Part shown: piece after piece, positions 1 through 7,250 of the stretch | Numbering within the stretch: the stretch's first letter is position 1 | How the letters are laid out: the number at the start of each line of letters is the position of its first letter | NCBI GenBank assembly: GCA_900765975.1 | Contig: CAAFTS010000037.1 | Coordinates: forward strand, 1 to 13,124 | Direction: 5' to 3' | DNA length: 13,124 nt | DNA from: Lachnospiraceae bacterium | GTDB lineage: Bacteria > Bacillota > Clostridia > Lachnospirales > Lachnospiraceae | Translations under genes and position numbers: made by a program | Notes under the pieces: generated by a model | The model's input: the letters and a program-made list of their open reading frames with translations, nothing else | Told to the model about the DNA's origin: nothing | The model's database searches: none

Positions 1-86
1 AAACTAAGGAACCGCCTAGTACCGAACGGTATGCTAGGTGGTGTGGGAGGACGGTGAATAAAATAATTATTTACCTCCTACCCGAT
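1..86 (+). mobile_element. 3' end of a group II intron (domains V and VI), truncated by window edge
   Basis: The sequence folds as the last two domains of a group II intron. Domain V-like hairpin: 11-19 pairs with 34-42 (9 bp with wobbles), a two-base bulge at 32-33, an inner stem 20-23/28-31 and a four-base loop GAAC. Domain VI-like hairpin: 45-50 plus 53-61 pair with 67-79 and 81-83, leaving A80 bulged; that A is the seventh base from the proposed 3' end, where the lariat branch point normally lies. The intron would end in GAT at 84-86, fitting the usual terminal AY. The 5' part and any reverse transcriptase/maturase gene lie outside the window, so class and activity cannot be judged. The boundary is inferred from structure and could be off by a base or two. 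Confidence 0.8.
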
Positions 87-974
87 TTAGCGTTTTGGGG
101 AAATAAAATAATTTAAAAATTCTTCACTTGCTTTTGTAAGAGGAATTTGTTCGTTGTAGGCAATCACTAGTTCGCGTGTAGGAAGATCCTCTTCTGTTTT
201 GACAATAAACAGATCATCTATTTGTTCGGAAATGCAGTAGTCTGGAACAAAAGCGATGCCAAGACCGATTCGCGCCAGATCAATTAGCAGATCATTGCTT
301 GTTAATTCGATTTCCGGAACCAGATCTAGATGATGTTGTTGGAAGAGTCGATGCAGAAACTCGCTTGTTGTACTCTTTTTATCCAACATAAGAATTGGGT
401 ATTTGGACAAGCGCTCGTAAGTTAACACCTGATCTTTTAATTGTGTGAATGCATTGCCTGCAACAAATACATCTTTGAATTTTTTGATTTTATGAATGGA
501 AGATACGTTACTTAAATATGCATTTGGATAATTTGTTACAATCAGATCTACTTGTCCAGTTTCCAGAAGCTCTACACACTTGATGGAAGTCTGGTTGATG
601 ACCTTGATATGAGCAGTAGGGAAATCCTGATGAAACTGTTTCAAATATGGAACGAGGAAATATCGGCAAATCGTATCACTTGCTCCGATTCGGATCTGAC
701 CGCCAGTAGAAGCGGCATCCAGAAGCTGCGCTTCGCCGCGGCGGATAAAATGCATGGCAGGTTCTATGTGTCGGAGAAGTATTTCCCCTTCCGGTGTCAG
801 CTGCACATGTTTGGTGCTTCGGATGAAGAGTGTCTGGTCTAATTTACGTTCCAAAGTTTTGATTGATTGACTGACTGCTGATTGGGAAATAAATAATTGC
901 TTGGAGGCTTCGGAAAAACTTAAAGTCGATGCCACATGATAGAAAACTTTGTATAACTCATAATTGATGTCCAT
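87..974 (-). CDS. LysR-type transcriptional regulator
   Basis: A 295-residue protein of normal length for the LysR family. An N-terminal winged helix-turn-helix covers roughly residues 1-60, with the family pattern FSEASKQLFISQSAVSQSIK followed by LERKLDQTLFIR. The remainder (about 90-290) resembles the periplasmic-binding-protein-like effector domain, with IRIGAS near residue 95 and GLGIAFVPDY near 240. Such proteins bind DNA as tetramers and respond to small molecules; the ligand cannot be read from the sequence. The ATG at 974 is preceded on the minus strand by AGGAGGT at good spacing, so the start is secure. It is divergent from a membrane-protein gene 103 bp away, which makes that gene and lysR itself the first candidate targets. 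Its stop codon (87-89) directly abuts the end of a group II intron, but the C-terminus does not look truncated. Confidence 0.9.
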   Translation of the reverse strand: MDINYELYKVFYHVASTLSFSEASKQLFISQSAVSQSIKTLERKLDQTLFIRSTKHVQLTPEGEILLRHIEPAMHFIRRGEAQLLDAASTGGQIRIGASDTICRYFLVPYLKQFHQDFPTAHIKVINQTSIKCVELLETGQVDLIVTNYPNAYLSNVSSIHKIKKFKDVFVAGNAFTQLKDQVLTYERLSKYPILMLDKKSTTSEFLHRLFQQHHLDLVPEIELTSNDLLIDLARIGLGIAFVPDYCISEQIDDLFIVKTEEDLPTRELVIAYNEQIPLTKASEEFLNYFISPKR

Positions 975-1003
975 TATAAGACCTCCTAATAAATGTTAAT
1001 TTT

Positions 1004-1032
1004 ATTATAAGATATAAGAAAGAGGAATGCAA
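1004..1032 (-). promoter_or_regulatory. Probable promoter of the lysR gene with an overlapping T-N11-A dyad
   Basis: On the minus strand a perfect -10 TATAAT (1004-1009) lies 17 bp from a weak -35 TTGCAT (1027-1032), about 30 bp upstream of the regulator's ATG. A dyad TTATA-AGA-TATAA at 1005-1017 overlaps the -10; its ends satisfy the T-N11-A pattern of LysR-box sites, so autorepression is possible. The gap is AT-rich, so such a dyad can arise by chance. Confidence 0.45.
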
Positions 1033-1077
1033 TCAGAAATTTGAAAATATGGAAAAGAAAGGAAGGGGAAGAGGAGG

Positions 1078-1785
1078 GTGAAGAGAATACGCTATTTTGT
1101 CGGATCTACTGCAGCTATGTCTCTTATCGTAATACTCTTACTAAGTGCATTTGAGATAGCTATGTATTCAGATTTTGATTTCTATAAAAAAGAGTATCGA
1201 AAATATGAAGTTTTGGCAGACTTGGATATGGAAATGAAGGATGTTATGTATGTTACCCAGGAGATGATGGCATATCTAAAAGGGGATCGGGAGTCCTTAC
1301 GGGTGATAACGACAATTGAAGGGGAGAGTCAGGATTTTTTTAATGAGCAAGACCGGTTTCATATGAAAGAAGTACAGACGCTATTTCTAGGTGGATTGAA
1401 ACTACGGACAGGAGCAGTTATTGTATTTTTTCTTTGTGTGTTTTGGCTGGTTATATGTTTGCCGAAGGGGAGGTGGATCTCTGTCTTGTGTCGAAGTTAC
1501 CAAGGTACGCTGAGCGTGGTTTTGGTTTTGTTTTTAATCCTTGGGATAAGGGCAGCGTATGATTTTAATACTCTTTTTGTTCAATTTCATGAACTGTTTT
1601 TTGATAATGATTTGTGGATTTTTGATCCTGCAGAAGACTATATGATTCGCATGCTTCCGGAAGGGCTGTTTTTTGATTTTGTATTTCGAATCGGTGGTTT
1701 TTTCGTGGCAGGGTTATTTGGAATTTTTATAATCACAATTTTTCTTAGAGTAATATATAAGAAAATTAGTGATACTTATGAATGA
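1078..1785 (+). CDS. DUF1461 (TIGR01906)-type integral membrane protein
   Basis: A 235-residue membrane protein of unknown function. It has an N-terminal hydrophobic segment (about 8-28), a hydrophilic and probably extracytoplasmic stretch (about 30-105), two more hydrophobic segments (about 110-129 and 143-160), and a last one near 205-228. Between segments three and four lies the family hallmark FHELFFDNDLWIFDP, with His171, Trp180, Asp183 and Pro184, followed by an LPEGLFFD element near 195-202. These conserved polar and acidic residues on one face of the membrane are what I use to assign the family; no activity is known to me. The start is GTG at 1078, with the purine-rich AAGGAAGGGG about 9 bases upstream; a second GGAGG abuts the start too closely to serve. 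It is divergent from a LysR-type gene, which may control it. No terminator is obvious before purL. Confidence 0.75.
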   Translation: MKRIRYFVGSTAAMSLIVILLLSAFEIAMYSDFDFYKKEYRKYEVLADLDMEMKDVMYVTQEMMAYLKGDRESLRVITTIEGESQDFFNEQDRFHMKEVQTLFLGGLKLRTGAVIVFFLCVFWLVICLPKGRWISVLCRSYQGTLSVVLVLFLILGIRAAYDFNTLFVQFHELFFDNDLWIFDPAEDYMIRMLPEGLFFDFVFRIGGFFVAGLFGIFIITIFLRVIYKKISDTYE

Positions 1786-1837
1786 ATTTAATTATATTAA
1801 TTTTTCTTATCAGAAAATTTATGGTAGGATGATATCT

Positions 1838-1866
1838 AGGGAAGGGATTTTTTTGTCCTGATCCCT
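1838..1866 (+). other. Weak hairpin upstream of purL
   Basis: AGGGA (1838-1842) can pair with TCCCT (1862-1866), extended by GGGA/TCCT (1844-1847 with 1856-1859), with a T-rich loop. No T-tract follows on the plus strand, so it does not look like a conventional terminator. It does not match a purine riboswitch core or a recognisable PurR box. It may be a leader structure or chance. Confidence 0.25.
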
Positions 1867-1924
1867 GCTATATACCGAAAAAGAAAACCGGAACAGCAGT
1901 TGAATGCAGAAAAGGAGACAAAAC

Positions 1925-4900
1925 ATGAATAATGTAAGACGTGTTTATGTAGAAAAGAAACCGGACTTTGCCGTACAGGCAAAAGATTTGAAACATGAGA
2001 TCCAACATTATCTGGGGATCGGAACCGTTACAGGAGTACGTGTTCTGATACGGTATGATGTAGAGAATATTTCTGATGAAACATTTGAAAAGGCATGCAA
2101 GGGCGTATTTGCAGAGCCGCCTGTAGACAAACTTTATCTGGAAGAGTTTCCGAAACAGGAAAAAGATTATATATTTTCTGTAGAATATCTTCCTGGACAG
2201 TTTGATCAGAGGGCAGATTCAGCAGAGCAGTGTATTCAGTTTATTAAAGAAGATGAAAAACCAGTCATTCAGACAGCAACTACTTATGTAATAGAAGGGA
2301 CATTGACCGATGAAGAATTTGCAGCTGTGAAGGCACACTGTATCAATCCGGTCGATTCCAGAGAAACTGGTATGGATAAGCCGAAGACATTGGTTACAGT
2401 CTTTGATGAACCGGAAGATGTAAAGATCTTTGATGGATTTAAAGATATGCAGGAAATGGATTTGAAGGAATTATATGATTCTCTTGGATTGGCAATGACA
2501 TTTAAAGACTTCCTTCATATTCAAAATTATTATAAAAAAGAAGAAGACCGGGATCCGTCTATGACTGAGATTCGTGTACTGGATACATACTGGTCAGATC
2601 ATTGCCGTCATACTACATTTTCGACAGAATTGAAAAATGTAACCTTTGGTGATGGAGATTTAAGAGAGCCGATTGAAAATACTTATAAAAATTATTTAAA
2701 GACGCACAGTGAAATTTTTGCAGGAAGAGAAGACAAGTTCGTATGCCTGATGGATCTGGCACTTCTTGCAATGAGAAAATTAAAAAAAGAAGGAAAACTT
2801 GCCGACCAGGAAGAATCGGACGAAATCAATGCCTGCAGTATTGTAGTGCCGATAACTGTTGATGGTGTAGAAGAGGAATGGCTGATTAATTTTAAAAATG
2901 AAACTCATAACCATCCGACAGAAATTGAACCGTTTGGCGGTGCGGCCACATGTCTTGGTGGTGCAATTCGTGATCCTTTGTCGGGCCGTACTTATGTATA
3001 TCAGGCTATGCGTGTGACTGGTGCAGCAGATCCGACCGTATCAGTAAAAGAAACATTAAAAGGAAAATTGCCACAGAAGAAACTAGTTCGAGGCGCTGCA
3101 AAAGGATATAGTTCTTACGGAAATCAGATTGGATTAGCTACCGGTGCAGTAAAGGAAATTTATCATCCGGATTATGTTGCAAAACGTATGGAAATCGGCG
3201 CTGTTCTGGGAGCTGCTCCAAGACGTGCGGTGATTCGAGAAACTTCAGATCCGGGAGATATTATCATTTTGTTAGGTGGACGTACGGGTCGTGATGGCTG
3301 TGGCGGAGCAACTGGTTCCTCAAAAGTACATACAGAAGAGTCGATAGAGACATGTGGTGCAGAGGTGCAAAAAGGAAACCCACCGACAGAACGTAAAATT
3401 CAGCGTTTGTTCCGTCGGGAGGAAGTAAGTAAATTGATTAAAAAATGTAATGACTTTGGTGCAGGCGGTGTATCCGTTGCAATCGGAGAACTGGCAGATG
3501 GCCTTCGTGTAGACTTGGATAAGGTTCCGAAAAAATATGCAGGATTGGATGGAACAGAAATCGCAATTTCTGAATCTCAGGAACGTATGGCGGTGGTTGT
3601 AGATCCGAAAGATGTGGCGCAGTTTCTTGCTTATGCCAAAGAAGAGAATCTGGAAGCTGTTGAGGTTGCAGTTGTTACAGAATCACCACGCCTTGTACTT
3701 GTTTGGAGGGGTAAGGAAATTGTGAATCTGTCCAGAGCATTTTTAGATACAAATGGTGCACATCAGGAAACAGATGTAGAGGTAGAAATCCCATCGATGA
3801 GCGATACGGTGTTTGCTAAAGAAGATGTTTCAGATGTGAAGAAAAAATGGCTGGATACTTTAAAAGATTTAAATGTATGTTCTCAAAAGGGACTTGTGGA
3901 AATGTTTGATGGTTCTATCGGGGCTGGATCTGTTTTGATGCCTCATGGTGGAAAATATCAGATGACAGAGACACAGGCTATGGTTGCAAAAGTACCTGTT
4001 ATGAATGGGAAAACAGATGCGGTGTCTATGATGAGTTATGGATTTGATCCGTATCTGTCAAGCTGGAGCCCTTATCATGGTGCAGTATATGCTGTGACGG
4101 AATCTATTGCTAAAATTGTGGCTACAGGTGGAGATTACAGTAAGATACGGTTTACTTTCCAGGAGTATTTCCGTCGTATGACAGAGAATCCAAAGAGATG
4201 GAGCCAGCCGTTTGCAGCACTTTTGGGAGCGTATAAAGCACAGCTTGAATATGGCTTGCCTTCCATTGGTGGAAAAGACAGTATGTCTGGTACATTCCAG
4301 GATATTGATGTGCCGCCGACATTGGTTTCCTTTGCAGTGGACATGGCAAAAGATAAGGATATTATTACTCCGGAACTGAAACAGGCAGGAAATAAGCTAG
4401 TATGGATCCGTATTCAGAAAGATCAATATGATCTTCCGGTTTATGCACAGGTAATGGATCAGTATGGAAAATTCCATGAAGATATTCAAAAGGGCAGAAT
4501 CGTATCTGCATACGCACTTGATCGTCATGGTGTTATCGCTGCTGTCAGCAAGATGGCGTTTGGTAATGGTCTGGGATTGAATCTGGAGCATCATTTGGAT
4601 CCGAGAGATGCATTTGCTCCGGCTTTTGGTGATCTGGTTGCAGAAGTTCCGGCGGATCAGGTTCAGAATCTTGCAGTTACCTATACAGTGATCGGCGTGG
4701 TAACAGATGATGCAATATTTACGTATGGAAATACAGAATTAAAACTTCAGGATGCAGTGGATGCATGGACAGGAACTTTGGAGAGCGTATTTGCGACAAA
4801 ATCTGATGCAAGCAGCGAAGAAAAAATAGAAGAAAAGATATTCCGTACGTCAGATATTCATATCTGTAGTCATAAATTGGCTCAGCCAACTGTATTTATT

Positions 4901-5680
4901 CCAGTATTTCCGGGAACAAACTGTGAATACGACAGTAGAAAAGCATTTGAACGTGCAGGGGCAAAGGTAATTACAAAAGTATTCAAAAATATGGATGCAG
5001 ATGGAATCAGAGAGTCTGTGGCTGAATTTGAAAAAGCGATTGCGCAGGCACAGATGATCATGTTCCCAGGTGGATTCAGTGCTGGTGATGAGCCAGATGG
5101 TTCTGCAAAGTTTTTTGCTACTGCATTCCAAAATGCAAAGCTAAAAGAAGCTGTAGAGAAGTTGTTAAATGAGCGTGACGGACTTGCTTTGGGAATTTGT
5201 AATGGTTTCCAGGCGTTGATTAAACTGGGGCTTGTTCCGTATGGACAGATTGTTGGACAGAAAGAGGATTCTCCGACATTGACTTATAATACAATCGGAC
5301 GTCATATTTCTAAGATGGTATACACAAAGGTTGTAACAAATAAATCTCCATGGCTTCAGGAGGCAGATCTTGGTGGAGTTTATACAAATCCAGCATCACA
5401 TGGAGAGGGTCGTTTTGTGGCAAATGAAGAATGGATTGAGAAATTATTTGCAAATGGTCAAGTTGCTACACAGTATTGTGATCCGGAAGGCAATATCAGC
5501 ATGGATGAAGAATGGAATGTGAATGGTTCCTATTGTGCGATTGAAGGTATTACAAGTCCGGATGGACGAGTACTTGGTAAGATGGCGCATTCTGAAAGAC
5601 GTGACAATTCTGTGGCTATCAATATTTATGGTGAACAGGATCTTAGAATCTTCGAATCTGGTGTGAAATATTTTAAATAA
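1925..5680 (+). CDS. purL: Phosphoribosylformylglycinamidine synthase, single-chain
   Basis: Catalyses the ATP- and glutamine-dependent conversion of FGAR to FGAM, the fourth step of purine synthesis, in the cytoplasm. At 1251 residues it is the fused form carrying PurS-like, PurL-like and PurQ-like parts in one chain, as in the clostridial TIGR01857 group; Bacillus splits these into purS, purQ and purL. Landmarks are DTYWSDHCRHTTF near residue 220, THNHPTEIEPFGG starting near 327, SIGGKDSMSG near 780-789 in the second synthetase half, and a C-terminal class I glutaminase with FPGTNCEYDSRKAF, MFPGGFSAGDE, the nucleophile Cys1092 in GICNGFQ, and His1159/Glu1161 in SHGEGR. I place the start at ATG 1925 because AAAGGAG (1911-1917) sits 7 bases upstream; the in-frame ATG at 1904 lacks a site. 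It stands alone rather than in a pur operon and ends in its own terminator. Confidence 0.97.
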   Translation: MNNVRRVYVEKKPDFAVQAKDLKHEIQHYLGIGTVTGVRVLIRYDVENISDETFEKACKGVFAEPPVDKLYLEEFPKQEKDYIFSVEYLPGQFDQRADSAEQCIQFIKEDEKPVIQTATTYVIEGTLTDEEFAAVKAHCINPVDSRETGMDKPKTLVTVFDEPEDVKIFDGFKDMQEMDLKELYDSLGLAMTFKDFLHIQNYYKKEEDRDPSMTEIRVLDTYWSDHCRHTTFSTELKNVTFGDGDLREPIENTYKNYLKTHSEIFAGREDKFVCLMDLALLAMRKLKKEGKLADQEESDEINACSIVVPITVDGVEEEWLINFKNETHNHPTEIEPFGGAATCLGGAIRDPLSGRTYVYQAMRVTGAADPTVSVKETLKGKLPQKKLVRGAAKGYSSYGNQIGLATGAVKEIYHPDYVAKRMEIGAVLGAAPRRAVIRETSDPGDIIILLGGRTGRDGCGGATGSSKVHTEESIETCGAEVQKGNPPTERKIQRLFRREEVSKLIKKCNDFGAGGVSVAIGELADGLRVDLDKVPKKYAGLDGTEIAISESQERMAVVVDPKDVAQFLAYAKEENLEAVEVAVVTESPRLVLVWRGKEIVNLSRAFLDTNGAHQETDVEVEIPSMSDTVFAKEDVSDVKKKWLDTLKDLNVCSQKGLVEMFDGSIGAGSVLMPHGGKYQMTETQAMVAKVPVMNGKTDAVSMMSYGFDPYLSSWSPYHGAVYAVTESIAKIVATGGDYSKIRFTFQEYFRRMTENPKRWSQPFAALLGAYKAQLEYGLPSIGGKDSMSGTFQDIDVPPTLVSFAVDMAKDKDIITPELKQAGNKLVWIRIQKDQYDLPVYAQVMDQYGKFHEDIQKGRIVSAYALDRHGVIAAVSKMAFGNGLGLNLEHHLDPRDAFAPAFGDLVAEVPADQVQNLAVTYTVIGVVTDDAIFTYGNTELKLQDAVDAWTGTLESVFATKSDASSEEKIEEKIFRTSDIHICSHKLAQPTVFIPVFPGTNCEYDSRKAFERAGAKVITKVFKNMDADGIRESVAEFEKAIAQAQMIMFPGGFSAGDEPDGSAKFFATAFQNAKLKEAVEKLLNERDGLALGICNGFQALIKLGLVPYGQIVGQKEDSPTLTYNTIGRHISKMVYTKVVTNKSPWLQEADLGGVYTNPASHGEGRFVANEEWIEKLFANGQVATQYCDPEGNISMDEEWNVNGSYCAIEGITSPDGRVLGKMAHSERRDNSVAINIYGEQDLRIFESGVKYFK

Positions 5681-5700
5681 TACAGAGGTTTTATTACAGA

Positions 5701-5729
5701 CCGTCGCTGAAAAGCGGCGGTTTGTTTTT
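5701..5729 (+). terminator. Rho-independent terminator after purL
   Basis: An 8-bp stem CCGTCGCT/AGCGGCGG (one wobble) closes a GAAA tetraloop and is followed by TTTGTTTTT. It lies 20 bases after the purL stop codon and separates purL from the tRNA unit. Confidence 0.93.
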
Positions 5730-5799
5730 GAACAAATTGTGCAAACAATTCAAAAAAAATAATAAAATTGAAGAACTTTAAAAAATATCATATTATCTG

Positions 5800-5829
5800 T
5801 TGACATTTGGTGAAAAATAATAGTATAAT
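5800..5829 (+). promoter_or_regulatory. Sigma-A promoter of the tRNA-Val/tRNA-Met unit
   Basis: A consensus -35 TTGACA (5800-5805) and a consensus -10 TATAAT (5824-5829) are separated by 18 bp. Transcription should begin near 5836, giving a leader of about 37 bases before the first tRNA. Such a strong promoter fits a stable-RNA unit. Confidence 0.92.
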
Positions 5830-5872
5830 AGCGAAGCAGGTTGAGGGAAACAAAGCTTGCAAGAAATCATAC

Positions 5873-5945
5873 GGGGTCTTAGCTCAGCTGGGAGAGCATC
5901 TGCCTTACAAGCAGAGGGTCACAGGTTCGAGCCCTGTAGGCCCCA
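5873..5945 (+). tRNA. tRNA-Val (anticodon TAC)
   Basis: A complete 73-nt cloverleaf. The acceptor stem pairs GGGGTCT with AGGCCCC (one G-U). The D arm begins TAGCTCAGCTGGGAGAGCA. The anticodon stem TCTGC/GCAGA closes the loop CTTACAA with anticodon TAC at 5906-5908. The T loop is TTCGAGC on the stem ACAGG/CCTGT. The discriminator is A5945. The 3' CCA is not encoded. It is the first gene of a two-tRNA transcript. Confidence 0.97.
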
Positions 5946-5971
5946 TGTATTTCAACTATATTATTGTGTAT

Positions 5972-6045
5972 GGCGGAATAGCTCAGTTGGCTAGAGCACA
6001 CGGTTCATACCCGTGGTGTCGCTGGTTCAAATCCAGTTTCCGCTA
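5972..6045 (+). tRNA. tRNA-Met (anticodon CAT), elongator-like
   Basis: A complete 74-nt cloverleaf. The acceptor stem pairs GGCGGAA with TTCCGCT, with G-U at position 1-72, a pattern I recall from Firmicute elongator tRNA-Met. The anticodon stem CACGG/CCGTG closes a loop with CAT at 6006-6008. The T loop is TTCAAAT. The initiator mark (three G-C pairs at the base of the anticodon stem) is absent. CAT anticodons also occur in lysidine-modified tRNA-Ile2, but the body matches tRNA-Met better. The discriminator is A6045 and CCA is not encoded. Confidence 0.92.
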
Positions 6046-6048
6046 CTG

Positions 6049-6079
6049 AAAATCCTTGCTGAAGTAGCAAGGATTTTTT
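6049..6079 (+). terminator. Rho-independent terminator of the tRNA unit
   Basis: A 12-bp perfect stem (6049-6060 with 6066-6077, AATCCTTGCT paired to AGCAAGGATT plus flanking A-T pairs) with a five-base loop runs into a T-tract. It begins four bases after the tRNA-Met discriminator. Confidence 0.92.
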
Positions 6080-6138
6080 CGTATTTCGGTTTTATTTTTT
6101 ATTGAAGAAAAGATTGCGTGGTAAAAATCATCTGCTAA

Positions 6139-6147
6139 TGGTATACT
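6139..6147 (+). promoter_or_regulatory. Probable extended -10 promoter of the membrane protein-ispF operon
   Basis: TGG directly precedes TATACT (6142-6147), making an extended -10 element (TGn). No good -35 lies at 17 bp; TTGCGT at 6114-6119 is 22 bp away, too far. Transcription would start near 6154, leaving a leader of about 66 bases that opens with two small hairpins. Confidence 0.6.
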
Positions 6148-6156
6148 ATATTTTAG

Positions 6157-6190
6157 TTGCAGAAGATGCAATGAAAGGCCGGTGGCTTTC
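6157..6190 (+). other. Tandem hairpins in the leader of the ispF operon
   Basis: Two adjacent stem-loops lie at the predicted 5' end of the transcript. TTGCA/TGCAA (6157-6161 and 6167-6171) has a five-base loop. One base later, GAAAGGCC/GGCTTTC (6173-6180 and 6184-6190) has a bulged G and a three-base loop. Neither has a T-tract. They may stabilise the mRNA or bind a protein; the function is unknown. Confidence 0.4.
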
Positions 6191-6219
6191 GAATATTTTA
6201 ACACAAAGGAGAAAGTGAA

Positions 6220-6678
6220 ATGAAAAACAAGTCTGGATTGGTATTGAGGATTATATTGGGAATGTATCTTGTGTTTTTAGGTGGGAACTTATTGACAGAG
6301 ATGGTAAAAATGAAACCTAGTGATTATATGTTAAAGTCCTTTCTTGCAGTAATATTTATTCTTGTAGGAATAGGGTATGCATTTCATAATATAAAGGCTA
6401 TATATAAAATGGTAAATGAAGAGACGGAAGAAACTCCGAAACCGCATTCGGAGGAAACGGCTGAAGACGAGGTACGGTTTGAAAAACCACAGCACGATAA
6501 GACAATGTTTCGTACTGCTCCAATGCCTTCCGAAGAAGAGATTCAAAATAAACTTCAGGAAAATACACAGAAAAAGGATTCCAACGATCCGGTAAATCTT
6601 GCGATTGAGATTATGCAAAAGGAGGATGCGGATCGAACTAAGATAGAAGAAATCGAAAGTGACTATGAGGAGAAATGA
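6220..6678 (+). CDS. Small two-span membrane protein of unknown function
   Basis: I do not recognise this 152-residue protein. Residues 1-26 contain a basic start and a hydrophobic segment ([15 protein letters not shown]). A second hydrophobic segment lies at about 38-57 ([16 protein letters not shown]), so it is predicted to be a membrane hairpin. The remaining 90 or so residues are hydrophilic and strongly acidic, rich in Glu and Lys, with EETEETP and EETAEDE stretches and a helical Glu/Lys-rich end ([11 protein letters not shown]); this looks like a partly disordered cytoplasmic tail. AAAGGAG lies 8 bases before the ATG. Its TGA overlaps an ATG in the ispF frame (ATGA at 6675-6678), so translation of the two genes may be coupled. 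The arrangement does not prove a role in isoprenoid synthesis. Confidence 0.8.
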   Translation: MKNKSGLVLRIILGMYLVFLGGNLLTEMVKMKPSDYMLKSFLAVIFILVGIGYAFHNIKAIYKMVNEETEETPKPHSEETAEDEVRFEKPQHDKTMFRTAPMPSEEEIQNKLQENTQKKDSNDPVNLAIEIMQKEDADRTKIEEIESDYEEK

Positions 6679-6680
6679 CA

Positions 6681-7226
6681 ATGCGTGTAGGAATGGGTTA
6701 TGATGTACACAAATTAGTAGAAAATCGCAAATTGATTTTAGGGGGCGTAGAAATTCCGTATGAGAAGGGACTGCTTGGTCATTCGGATGCGGATGTGTTG
6801 CTTCATGCAATTATGGATGCGCTTCTTGGAGCTGCGGCTTTGGGAGATATTGGAAAGCATTTTCCGGATACAGATGAACAATACAAAGGAATTTCCAGTG
6901 TTTGTTTATTAGAACATGTAGCAGAGTTGTTGGAGAAAGAAGGATTTCTTGTGGAAAATATTGATGCTACAATCATTGCGCAACAACCAAAGATGAGACC
7001 GTATATAGATCAAATGCGCGCAAATATTGCCGATGCACTTCATATCGAACAAAATCAGGTTAATGTTAAGGCTACAACGGAAGAAGGGCTTGGCTTTACG
7101 GGAAAAGGAGACGGAATTTCATCACAAGCAGTCTGTTTATTGGAAAAAATGACCAATTACAGCAGTTATGATGTAACTCCGCAAATGGAGTGTGAAAATT
7201 GCGGCGGCTGTGCGAATCTGAAATGA
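6681..7226 (+). CDS. ispF: 2-C-methyl-D-erythritol 2,4-cyclodiphosphate synthase
   Basis: Converts CDP-ME 2-phosphate to ME-cPP and CMP in the non-mevalonate (MEP) isoprenoid pathway; family members are trimers with metal sites between subunits. With the start at ATG 6681, metal ligands fall at Asp8 and His10 (GYDVH) and His42 (DVLLH), followed by [11 protein letters not shown] (55-65) and [13 protein letters not shown] (131-143), matching the positions known in the E. coli enzyme. I prefer 6681 over ATG 6675 because AGGAG (6668-6672) is 8 bases from 6681 but only 2 from 6675. At 181 residues it exceeds the usual ~157-160: the last ~22 residues form a tail with Cys171, Cys174 and Cys177 (C-x2-C-x2-C). 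No ispD is visible in this window. Confidence 0.96.
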   Translation: MRVGMGYDVHKLVENRKLILGGVEIPYEKGLLGHSDADVLLHAIMDALLGAAALGDIGKHFPDTDEQYKGISSVCLLEHVAELLEKEGFLVENIDATIIAQQPKMRPYIDQMRANIADALHIEQNQVNVKATTEEGLGFTGKGDGISSQAVCLLEKMTNYSSYDVTPQMECENCGGCANLK

Positions 7227-7250
7227 GATTAGGCCTGGGATAAAGGATGG

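Noticed and set aside
552..842. Plus-strand open frame of 96 codons
   Set aside because: It lies wholly antisense to the well-supported LysR-type gene, with no ribosome binding site of its own and no recognisable protein.
1786..1924. Possible purine riboswitch or PurR box ahead of purL
   Set aside because: The conserved purine riboswitch core and PurR-box sequences are not visible; only a weak hairpin is present.
5807..6049. Open frame of 80 codons across the tRNA pair
   Set aside because: It overlaps two complete tRNA genes and their leader; translations through tRNAs give such false frames.
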